DNA from: CAKZLS01 sp963701445
Lineage (GTDB): Bacteria > Pseudomonadota > Alphaproteobacteria > Rhodospirillales > Defluviicoccaceae
Length of the DNA stretch: 64,000 bases
Reading direction: 5' to 3'
NCBI GenBank assembly: GCA_963701445.1
Contig: CAVPAM010000003.1
Span: 62,001-126,000, forward strand
Below the pieces are notes generated by a model. It searched no databases. It worked only from the letters and a program-made list of their open reading frames with translations, and had not been told where the DNA came from. Within the stretch, counting starts at the first letter, position 1. Each line of letters opens with the position of its first letter. This document shows positions 56,352 to 64,000 of the stretch, piece by piece. The position numbers were made by a program, and so were the translations under genes.

Positions 56352-57534
56352 ATGCCGGGTGGCACTCACCGATCAGCGACTCGTGATTTTGGCGATCTTG
56401 ACGGATATCACGGTGCCCTCGGCGGCCTGAACCGAAGGGACTTTCTCAAATTCTGTACCGGCGTCGCGGCGACCCTGGGAATTTCCTCGTCGCTGGGCGT
56501 GCGGATCGCCGAAGCGGCGACAAGCCCCGACCGGCCGCCGGTGATCTGGTTGTCCGGTCAGGCCTGCACCGGCTGCACGGAAAGCCTGCTCAGATCCAAC
56601 CACCCCACCGTCGATACCCTTATCCTCGATATGATCTCCCTGGATTATCACGAGACCTTGTGCGCCGGCGCCGGGAAGCAGGCGGAGGAGTTCAAGGACC
56701 AGGCGATGACCAAGCACTGGGGCAACTACGTCCTGGTGGTCGACGGCTCGATCCCGACGAAGGACGACGGCATCTATTGCAAGGTCGCGGGCGAGACGTT
56801 CCTTCACAGCGTCAAGCACGCGGCGGACGGGGCCGCGGTGATCATCGCCATGGGTTCGTGCTCATCATGGGGTGGCATTCCGTCGAGCGATCCGAACCCG
56901 ACCATGGCCAAGTCGGCCCAGGAGGTGCTTCGCCGACAAGACCGTCGTCAACGTGCCGGGATGCCCGCCGAACGCGTACAATCTTCTGTCGACGATCCTG
57001 TACGTGCTGACCTTCAACAAGGCCCCCGACCTCGACGGCAAGAACCGCCCGATGTTCGCCTATGGACGCCTGATCCACGAGAACTGCGAGCGGCGGCCGC
57101 ATTTCGACTCCGGCCGGTTCGCGCTCGAGTTCGGCGACGCCGGCCACCGCCAGGGGTGGTGCCTCTACAAGCTGGGCTGCAAGGGTCCGGAAACCTACGC
57201 CAACTGCCCGGCGGTCGGCTTCTATGACACCGGCGAGGGGGCTTGGCCGGTGGGCTGCGGCGCGCCGTGCTTCGGCTGCACGGAGCAAGGGGTGGGCTTC
57301 ACCAAGCCGATTCATTCGCTGGCGGAAGTCTTGACGTTGACGCCGCCCACCGCGTTCCCGCAGATCGCGGAGCAGAAGGGCCAGGGGATGACGGTCGGCG
57401 CCGCGTCCCTGGCGGCGGGCGTGGTCGGCGCCGCGTTGGGGGGCGGAGCGGTGTTCGCCAGCCGGCTCGGCAAGGGGGCGCCGGAGGAGGACGCGGCGGG
57501 CGATCCGCCGAGCAAACACCAAAAGCCCAGTTAG
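56352..57534 (+). CDS. hybO: [NiFe] hydrogenase small subunit, HybO type (one frame change)
   Basis: About 394 residues. Tat signal LNRRDFLKFCTGVAATLG, FeS ligands QACTGCTES, MGSCSSWGG, VPGCPPNAYN, the His/Cys site HENCERRPHF, and GWCLYKLGCKGPETYANC with GCGAPCFGCTE. A C-terminal membrane anchor (AASLAAGVVGAALGGG) is as in E. coli HybO. Frame changes at about 56930 (gcttcgcc); removing one base gives EVLADKTVVN. ggaggag sits 5 bp before the ATG. Accepts electrons from the large subunit in the periplasm. Confidence 0.93.
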
Positions 57535-57543
57535 GAGACCGCC

Positions 57544-58593
57544 ATGACCATGAACCGTCGCGATTTCCTAAAGGGTGTGGCGGGCGGCGGCGCGGCCGCG
57601 GCGGCCGCCACCGCCGTCGGCGATGTCCAGGCGCTGGAGCGCGACCCGATGGAACGCCCGGCCGAAGCCCTGGGCCTTCTGTACGATTCCACTCTCTGCG
57701 TGGGATGCAAGGCCTGCGTGGCCGGCTGCAAACGGGCCAACGACATGCCGGCCGAGATCGATTCCGGGCAGCAGGGCTGGAACTCGGGAACCTGGGATAC
57801 GCCCAAGGACCTGTCGGGCCGCACCCTCAACATCATCAAGGTTTACCGCAACGGGACCGTGGAACAGAAGGACCGCGCGGAGAACGGCTTTGCGTTCATA
57901 AAGCGACAGTGCCTGCACTGCGTCGATCCGTCCTGCGTGTCGTGCTGCCCCGTCTCGGCCATGATCAAGGACCCGGAAACCGGGATCGTCAGTCACGACG
58001 TCGATCGCTGCATCGGGTGCCGCTATTGCGTGTTCGCCTGCCCGTTCCAGGTTCCCAAGTTCGAGTACGACGAAGCGTTCGGCCAGATCCAGAAATGCCA
58101 GCTTTGCAAGCACTTGCTGGCCGAGGGCCAGTTGCCCGGCTGCGTGGAGTCCTGCCCCACCGGGGCGACCCTGTTCGGGCGGGTGGACGACCTGCAGAAA
58201 GAGGGGCACCGGCGCCTGAGCCTCAAGCCCGGCGACACCTATGCCTATCCGCGCGGCGACATCAACGGCAAGTACGGCCCCGACACCCCGCCGAACGAGA
58301 AGATCGTCCAGGCGGAATACCTGCCCGAGGTCTATGGCGAGACGGTCCTCGGCGGAACCCAGACCCTCTACCTGTCCGCCGTTCCGTTCGACAAGCTGGG
58401 GCTTCCGTGGGGCAACGTGCCGGACAAGTCCTATGCGACCCAAACCGAAGGCGTCCAGCATTTCCTCTACACGGGGATGATCGCGCCGGCGGCCGTGCTG
58501 ACCGGCCTCATCCTCCTGGCGCGGCGGAACTTCGATCAGCATCACCCCGAGGATGACGACGATCAGGACCGAGGGACGGGGGAGAAACAATGA
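57544..58593 (+). CDS. hybA: Hydrogenase-2 iron-sulfur protein HybA
   Basis: 349 residues. Tat signal TMNRRDFLKGVAGGG; four cysteine clusters for [4Fe-4S] centres: CVGCKACVAGCKRAN, CLHCVDPSCVSCCP, CIGCRYCVFACP and CQLCKHLL with CVESCPTGA. A C-terminal helix (GMIAPAAVLTGLILLA) anchors it. Carries electrons from HybO to the membrane subunit HybB. Its stop overlaps the hybB ATG by 4 bp. Confidence 0.95.
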   Translation: MTMNRRDFLKGVAGGGAAAAAATAVGDVQALERDPMERPAEALGLLYDSTLCVGCKACVAGCKRANDMPAEIDSGQQGWNSGTWDTPKDLSGRTLNIIKVYRNGTVEQKDRAENGFAFIKRQCLHCVDPSCVSCCPVSAMIKDPETGIVSHDVDRCIGCRYCVFACPFQVPKFEYDEAFGQIQKCQLCKHLLAEGQLPGCVESCPTGATLFGRVDDLQKEGHRRLSLKPGDTYAYPRGDINGKYGPDTPPNEKIVQAEYLPEVYGETVLGGTQTLYLSAVPFDKLGLPWGNVPDKSYATQTEGVQHFLYTGMIAPAAVLTGLILLARRNFDQHHPEDDDDQDRGTGEKQ

Positions 58594-59748
58594 GCACACA
58601 TGAACATGCCCGGGTCGGCGGCCGGATCGTCACCGCGCCCTTCATCATTCTGCTGATCATCGTTTTCGTCGCCGCCATCGTTCTCACCCAGCGCTTTGTC
58701 TTCGGCCTCGGCGCCGCCACCAACCTCAATGACGGCTACCCCTGGGGAATCTGGATCGCCATCGACCTGATTATCGGCACCGCGCTCGGGTGCGGCGGCT
58801 TCGCCATGGCTCTCGTCGTCTACATTCTCAACCGGGGCGAATACCACCCCATGGCGCGCGCCGGCCTGATGACCGCGCTTTTCGGTTACAGTCTCGGCGG
58901 GCTGGCGGTGCTCATCGATCTCGGACGCTACTGGCAGGGCTACAACATCATGCTGCCGTGGCTGTTCAACGTGAACTCGGTCCTGTTGGAGACGGCGCTC
59001 TGCATCTTCGCGTACACGCTGGTGCTGCTCATCGAGTTCGCGCCGACGGTGTTCGAGACGGTTCGGCATGAAAGAGGCGCGGCGAAAACTCCACCGCGTC
59101 CTGTTCGTGTTCACGGGCATCGGGGTGCTGCTGCCGATGATGCACCAGTCCTCCATGGGCACCGTGGTGGTCCTGCTCGGCTACCAGCTATCACCGTTGT
59201 GGCATTCTCAACTCCTGACCGTCAACTTCCTGCTCACCGCCTTCACCATGGGTTTTGCCGTCGTGGCCTTCGAGTCGGTGATTGCCTCCGCCGTCTTCAG
59301 GCGTCCCTTCGACATCCGGATCCTCAGGAAACTCTGCGGAATCATGGTCTGGGTGATGGTTGTCTTCATGGTGGTCCGCTACGTCGACGTCATCCGCCTC
59401 GGCGCGCTGCCGCTGGCCTTCGAGGGCGGCACCAAGGCCCTGTCCTTCTGGGTCGAGTTCTTCTTCGGCGCGGCGGCGGTCATTCTCCTTCTGCCCAAGG
59501 CGAACCGGTCGAACCCCCGGTGTATTTTCCTCGGCGCGTCCGCCATGCTCCTCAACGGCGTTCTCTATCGGCTGAACTGCTATCTGATCGGATACGATCC
59601 GGGCAACGGGTGGAACTACTTCCCCTCCATGGGAGAGATCCTGGTCACCATGGGAATCTTCGCCCTGCATCTGATCCTGTATCTGGTCTTCGTGAAGCAA
59701 TTGCCGGTCCTTCACGCGGCCGATGACCGAGTCGCGAAACAAGCATAA
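58590..59748 (+). CDS. hybB: Hydrogenase-2 membrane subunit HybB (NrfD/PsrC family, one frame change)
   Basis: About 386 residues with roughly nine to ten helices (IILLIIVFVAAIVLTQ, ALVVYILNRGEYHPM, VMVVFMVVRYVDVIRLG, FWVEFFFGAAAVILLL). The frame moves at about 59060 (ggttcggc); removing one base gives ETVGMKEARRKLHRVLFVF. Quinone-reactive integral membrane subunit linking the hydrogenase to the quinone pool; the E. coli counterpart conserves energy. Large subunit follows after 30 bp. Confidence 0.9.
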
Positions 59749-59778
59749 ACAAAAGACAAAAAACTGGGAGCCTGTCCT

Positions 59779-61476
59779 ATGCGAATCACTGTCGATCCCA
59801 TCACCCGCATCGAGGGCCATCTGCGTATCGATTGCGAGGTGCAAGACGGCAAGATCACGAACTCCTGGTCGTCGGGGCAGATGTGGCGGGGGATCGAAAC
59901 CATCCTTCAGGGGCGCGATCCGCGCGACGCCTGGATCTTCGCCCAGCGCATCTGCGGCGTCTGCACGACCGTGCACGCCATCGTATCGGTCAGGGCGGTG
60001 GAGAACGCCTTGGAACTGGAAGTTCCGCTCAACGCCCAATACATCCGCAACCTGATCATCGGCGCGCACAGCGTTCACGACCATATCGTTCACTTCTACC
60101 AGCTTTCGGCGCTGGACTGGGTGGACATCGTCTCGGCGCTGAGCGCCGATCCGAAGGCGGCGGCCACGCTCGCCCAAAGCCTCTCCGACTGGCCCGGCAA
60201 CAGTGTCCAGGAATTCACCAAGGTCCAGGAACGCATGAAGGCGTTCGTGGCGTCCGGCCAGCTCGGCGTGTTCGGCAGCGGCTATTGGGGGCATCCGGCG
60301 ATGAAGCTGCCCCCCGAGGTCAACCTGATCGCGGTGGTCCACTACATGCAGGCGCTGGACTACCAGCGCCGCGCCAACCAGATCGTCGGCATTCTGGGTT
60401 CGAAGACGCCGCATATCCAGAACCTGGCGGTGGGCGGCGTCTCCAACCCCATCAATCCCGACAGCCAGTCGACGCTGACGCTCGAGCGCCTGTACAAGAT
60501 CAAGACGCTGATCGACGAACTGGGGGCGTTCGTCAATCAGGTGTACATGGTCGACGTGGCGGCGATCGGCGCCCTGTACGCCGACTGGACGGCCTATGGG
60601 GCGGGGGTGATGAACTATCTGTCCGTGCCCGACATGCCGCTGGACACCAAGGGCACCGAATTCGCCCTACCCGGCGGTTACATCGCCAACGGCGACGTCG
60701 GAACCTTCCGGCCGATCACCAGCTATCAGGACGGTTATTTCGAGGACGGGGTGAAGGAGAGCGTCAAGCACGCGTGGTACGAGGGCGGCAAGGGCGCGCT
60801 GCATCCGTACGTCGGCGAAACCAACCCCGAGTACACGGATTTCAACGACGACGGCAAATACTCCTGGGTCAAGGCGCCGACCTTCTACGACAACCGCGCC
60901 CAAGTCGGCCCGCTGGCGAACGTGCTCGCCATGTACGTCGCCGGCCACGAACCGACCCAGCGCAACCTGAAACGCCTACTCGAACTGGCCGGAGCCGTGG
61001 CGGGCGCCGAGATCCCGCTCGCCGCCCTGCATTCCACCATCGGCCGCCACGCGGCGCGCGCGGTCCGGTGCGCCGTGCTGTACGAAACCCTGGATCAGCA
61101 ATGGAACTTGCTGATGGAGAACATCGCCAGCGGCGACTTCGAGACCTTCAACCGGCCCATTTTCCCGAAAGGCGAAATTCGCGGCTTCGGCTATCACGAG
61201 GCGCCGCGGGGCGTGCTGTCGCACTGGGCGGTGATCGACAACGGCAAGATCGCCAACTACCAGGCGGTGGTGCCGAGCACCTGGAACGCCGGCCCGCGCG
61301 ACGAAAACGACGCCATGGGGCCGTACGAGGCGTCGCTGATCGACAACCCGGTGGCGGATCCCGAGAAGCCCCTGGAGGTGATCCGCACCGTCCATTCCTT
61401 CGACCCGTGCCTCGCCTGCGCCGTCCACATGGTGGATACCGAGAAGAACGAAATCGTCCGGGTCAAGGCCCTCTAG
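59779..61476 (+). CDS. hybC: [NiFe] hydrogenase large subunit, HybC type
   Basis: 565 residues in a clean frame. Nickel ligands: L1 RICGVCTTVHA and L2 DPCLACAVH. Also RITVDPITRIEGH and SGQMWRGIET. A 15-residue C-terminal extension after the L2 His (MVDTEKNEIVRVKAL) is the peptide removed by the dedicated protease once nickel is inserted. It lacks its own signal and is exported with HybO. Oxidises H2 in the periplasm. Confidence 0.96.
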   Translation: MRITVDPITRIEGHLRIDCEVQDGKITNSWSSGQMWRGIETILQGRDPRDAWIFAQRICGVCTTVHAIVSVRAVENALELEVPLNAQYIRNLIIGAHSVHDHIVHFYQLSALDWVDIVSALSADPKAAATLAQSLSDWPGNSVQEFTKVQERMKAFVASGQLGVFGSGYWGHPAMKLPPEVNLIAVVHYMQALDYQRRANQIVGILGSKTPHIQNLAVGGVSNPINPDSQSTLTLERLYKIKTLIDELGAFVNQVYMVDVAAIGALYADWTAYGAGVMNYLSVPDMPLDTKGTEFALPGGYIANGDVGTFRPITSYQDGYFEDGVKESVKHAWYEGGKGALHPYVGETNPEYTDFNDDGKYSWVKAPTFYDNRAQVGPLANVLAMYVAGHEPTQRNLKRLLELAGAVAGAEIPLAALHSTIGRHAARAVRCAVLYETLDQQWNLLMENIASGDFETFNRPIFPKGEIRGFGYHEAPRGVLSHWAVIDNGKIANYQAVVPSTWNAGPRDENDAMGPYEASLIDNPVADPEKPLEVIRTVHSFDPCLACAVHMVDTEKNEIVRVKAL

Positions 61477-61571
61477 TGCGGGGGAAGGCGGACGCCGAGC
61501 ATGGCCGCGTCACGCGCCTGGGACCGGCGTCCGCCAATTCCCGCAATTCTCTCGATCACGGTCCCGTCTCC

Positions 61572-62090
61572 ATGAATGTCCTGGTTCTCGGTGTCGGAAA
61601 CATCCTGCTGTCCGACGAGGGCGTCGGCGTGCGGGTGGTCGAGGCCCTGGTGGAGCGCTTCGATCTTCCCGACACGGTGGAGGTGGTGGACGGCGGCACG
61701 TCGGGCATGGACATGCTCGACATGATCGGGGACCGCGATCATTTGATCCTGGTGGACGCGGTCAGGTCCGCCGGCGGCCCCGGTTGCATCGTCCGGCTGT
61801 CCGGAGACGAGGTGCCGGCCTTCTTCCGCACCAAGATATCGCCGCATCAACTCGGAATTTCCGATGTGCTGGCCGCGCTTCGGCTGCTGGAAAGGGAGCC
61901 GAAGGGGATCACGCTGATCGGCATCGAACCTGTCGATCTTCGCACCGCCATCGAGCTGTCGCCCGCCATCGCCGCCAAGGTCGAGAGCATGGTCGGGATG
62001 GTCGTGGACGAACTGTCGGGCCTCGGGGTCACGGTGCGGGCCAAACCCGCCGGTGCGTTCAAAGCAACCCCATGGTCCGGAACGAACTGA
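61572..62090 (+). CDS. hybD: Hydrogenase maturation protease HybD
   Basis: 172 residues, peptidase M52 family. Conserved VLGVGNILLSDEGVGVRV (nickel-sensing Glu), DGGTSGMDML with its Asp, and KISPHQLGISDVLA with its His. It clips the HybC C-terminal extension after nickel insertion. No hypA-F assembly genes are in the window. Its last 32 bp overlap convergent radC. Confidence 0.95.
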   Translation: MNVLVLGVGNILLSDEGVGVRVVEALVERFDLPDTVEVVDGGTSGMDMLDMIGDRDHLILVDAVRSAGGPGCIVRLSGDEVPAFFRTKISPHQLGISDVLAALRLLEREPKGITLIGIEPVDLRTAIELSPAIAAKVESMVGMVVDELSGLGVTVRAKPAGAFKATPWSGTN

Positions 62091-62758
62091 CACCGTCGCG
62101 GCCGACGATCACATGATCGTAAACGGAAATCCCCAGCTTCTCGGCCGCGTCGCGGACTTCGTGGGTCATGTCGATGTCGGCGCGGCTGGGCGTCGGATCG
62201 CCGGACGGATGGTTGTGAACCATGATCAGGGCCGTCGCCCCCAGTTCCAGGGCGCGCTTGACCACTTCCCTCGGGTAGACCGGCGTGTGATCCACCGTGC
62301 CGCGCTGTTGCAGGTCGTCCCTGATCAGGATGTTCTTGCGGTTGAGATAGAGGACGCGGAACTGTTCAGACGGCTCGTCCGCCAGACAGACCCGGCAGTA
62401 GTCCAATAGCTGTGTCCAGGATGACAGGATGGGCTTTTTCTCGATGTCCGCCTTGGCGATCCGCCGGGCGGCCTCGCGCACGGCCTTGAACTGGACGACC
62501 GTTCGCTCGTTCACCCGGGGATACGTCTCGAGCTGATGCCGAACTCGCCGCGAGGACCCCTCCAAAGCTGCCGAAATCCTTCAGAAGCTGTTTGGCGAGG
62601 GGCTTAACGTCGACGCGATCGATGGAATAGAACAGCAGGAGTTCGAGGAGCTCGTAGTCGGGCAATGACTCGGAACCGGCCTCCAGGAAACGTTCCCGGA
62701 GGCGCTTCCGATGATTGCGGTGTTGGGGTTCGCCCCTGTCCGGCGCGTCCTCGGCCAT
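62059..62758 (-). CDS. radC: RadC family JAB-domain protein (one frame change)
   Basis: About 233 residues. N-terminal HxH part RKRLRERFLEAGSESLPDYE and ELLLFYSIDRVDVKPLAKQL, C-terminal JAB/MPN-like domain with metal motif VHNHPSGDPTPSRAD. The frame changes at about 62545 (agttcggc on the coding strand); removing one base joins VLAAS to HQLETYPRVNERTVV. Historic DNA-repair label, real function debated. Its ATG overlaps the map stop, so map-radC are coupled. Confidence 0.92.
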
Positions 62759-63579
62759 CACACCTCGTATGGCGGCCGATGCAATCCGGCCGGCGACAGG
62801 GTAAAGACCTCGAACCCGTCGGCGGTCACGCCGATGGAGTGTTCGAACTGAGCGGACGGCGACCTGTCCTTGGTGACGGCGGTCCAGCCGTCGCTCAGTA
62901 TTTTCACTTCCCACCGTCCGGCGTTGACCATGGGTTCGATGGTGAAGAACATCCCCTCGCGCAGGACGGGCCCCTCGCCGGGCTCACCGTAATGCGGAAT
63001 ATTCGGCGCGTCGTGGAAGATCCGCCCGAGCCCATGACCGCAGAAATCGCGGACCACCGAGAACCGGTTTGCCTCCACGTGCGACTGAATGGCGTGACCG
63101 ATGTCGCCCACGGTCACCCCCGGCTTGACGACGTCGATGCCGCGCCACATGGCTTCGAAGGTCACGTCGATAAGCCGCTGAGCCTTGACGCCGACCTTGC
63201 CGATACAATACATGCGGCTGGTATCGCCGTGCCAGCCGTCCAGGAGCGGCGTGACGTCCACGTTCATGATGTCCCCTTCCTGTAGCCGTTTCTGGCCGGG
63301 GATTCCGTGACAGACCACGTGGTTGATGGACGTGCAGATGGACTTGGGGAACCCGCGATAGTTCAGCGGCGCCGGGATCGCGCCGTGGTCGCGAATGAAC
63401 GTTTCGCACAACTGGTCGATTTCATCCGTCAGAACCCCCGGCTGGATGTACGGAGTCACGAAGTCGAGGGTCTCGGCGGCCAGCCGTCCGGCCCGTCGCA
63501 TCCCCTCGAATTCTTCCTCGCCGTGAAGCTTGATCGTTCGGGGGCCCGTCAGGACGGGATCGCCAGGAATATTCTGCAT
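62758..63579 (-). CDS. map: Methionine aminopeptidase type I
   Basis: 273 residues, essential enzyme removing initiator Met. All five metal ligands are in place: NVDVTPLLDGWHGDTSRM (two Asp), DFCGHGLGR (His), FFTIEPM (Glu) and QFEHSIGV (Glu). The catalytic His is in NHVVCHGIP. Order sfsA-map-radC is familiar from alphaproteobacteria. Confidence 0.96.
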   Translation of the reverse strand: MQNIPGDPVLTGPRTIKLHGEEEFEGMRRAGRLAAETLDFVTPYIQPGVLTDEIDQLCETFIRDHGAIPAPLNYRGFPKSICTSINHVVCHGIPGQKRLQEGDIMNVDVTPLLDGWHGDTSRMYCIGKVGVKAQRLIDVTFEAMWRGIDVVKPGVTVGDIGHAIQSHVEANRFSVVRDFCGHGLGRIFHDAPNIPHYGEPGEGPVLREGMFFTIEPMVNAGRWEVKILSDGWTAVTKDRSPSAQFEHSIGVTADGFEVFTLSPAGLHRPPYEV

Positions 63580-63630
63580 GTTCGAATTCTGTCACTGTTG
63601 GCGCGGCGGGTCATGCCGCGATTGATGAGT

Positions 63631-64000
63631 TTACAATGATATGGTCACGGGGTGCGTAACTTTGATCGCATCCGGGGCGACGCGGCAGCGGTAACACAGC
63701 ACCTCGACCCCGGCGGCGACCGCCTCGCCGAGGGCTTTGGCATAGTTTGGATCGATATCGGCGGCGATGGTGAAGACGCCGCCGTCGCCGCGCTGAACAA
63801 GATACAGCATCACCGCCCGGGAGCCCTGGCGGACCGCCTCGGAGAGCTCGATCAGGTGTTTCGCGCCCCGCTGGGTCACCGCGTCGGGGAATTGAACGGC
63901 ATCGTCCGGCCCGGTCCCCCGTTTCAGGGTCACGTTCTTGACCTCGACCAGGCACGGCGGCCTTTCGGCCCCCTCGAGCAGAACGTCGATGCGGGAGTTC
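63631..64000 (-). CDS. sfsA: SfsA family nuclease (5' partial)
   Basis: C-terminal 122 residues of SfsA; the start lies beyond the window. Reading from the edge: NSRIDVLLEG, then CLVEVKNVTL, the PD-(D/E)xK-like Asp and E-x-K pair, AVTQRGAKHLIEL and DIDPNYAKALGEAVAAGVEV. Known as a sugar fermentation stimulation protein, now seen as a DNA/RNA nuclease. Upstream of map with 51 bp between. Confidence 0.93.
   Translation of the reverse strand, partial: NSRIDVLLEGAERPPCLVEVKNVTLKRGTGPDDAVQFPDAVTQRGAKHLIELSEAVRQGSRAVMLYLVQRGDGGVFTIAADIDPNYAKALGEAVAAGVEVLCYRCRVAPDAIKVTHPVTISL

Noticed and set aside
59832..62090. 752-residue open frame read through hybC into hybD
   Set aside because: Only its last 172 residues are real (HybD); the first part is a shifted reading of hybC.

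Overview
The window is high-GC DNA (about 65% by eye) with one AT-rich island at 55.8-56.35 kb. Gene content and order (radC-map-sfsA, DctPQM TRAP transporter, Tat-exported [NiFe] hydrogenase, tesA divergent from a YbbA/YbbP-type ABC pair, SD-led ATG/GTG/TTG starts) suggest an alphaproteobacterium, probably Rhodospirillales-like. That placement is inference from gene content. No rRNA, tRNA, CRISPR array or intact mobile element was seen.

Layout. 1-7.6 kb: catabolic operon(s) with an N-formylglutamate amidohydrolase-like enzyme (cut by the window edge), a TRAP transporter, then a glutamine-synthetase-like ligase, an aldehyde dehydrogenase and an iron-type alcohol dehydrogenase; together they suggest uptake and gamma-glutamyl-protected oxidation of an amine or amino alcohol. 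A ParE toxin remnant follows. 7.9-10.9 kb: two small envelope proteins, proline iminopeptidase, a secreted SNase-like nuclease. 10.9-39.2 kb: a large surface-polysaccharide region (O-antigen ligase/polymerase, SGNH hydrolase, two asparagine-synthase-type amidotransferases, ABC exporter, several glycosyltransferases, methyltransferases, a decayed tandem sulfotransferase array, three 2-oxoglutarate-type oxygenase domains of which one is fused to a Gfo/Idh/MocA oxidoreductase, and three GT-A-like proteins). A likely protein-repair cassette sits inside it at 13.6-16.4 kb: sirtuin, LMW phosphatase, fructosamine kinase, HAD phosphatase. 39.8-43.1 kb: two overlapping genes sharing a membrane-anchor module, the second carrying 15 TPR units encoded by 126-bp DNA repeats. 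43.2-52.9 kb: beta-helix protein, AhpD-like protein, YccA, ABC pair, TesA, FIST sensor, aldo/keto reductase, ThpR. 53-55.7 kb: an AAA-TM-ankyrin-peptidoglycan-binding multidomain protein. 56.35-62.1 kb: hybOABCD uptake hydrogenase operon preceded by an AT-rich leader with a Fur-like palindrome. 62.06-64 kb: radC, map, sfsA (cut by the edge).

An overriding feature is that about 17 otherwise conserved genes are interrupted by single-base frame changes, nearly all an extra base at or beside a TCG trinucleotide. I read them as sequence error rather than real gene loss and annotate the genes across them. The sulfotransferase remnants and the ParE remnant do look like true decay because sequence is missing.
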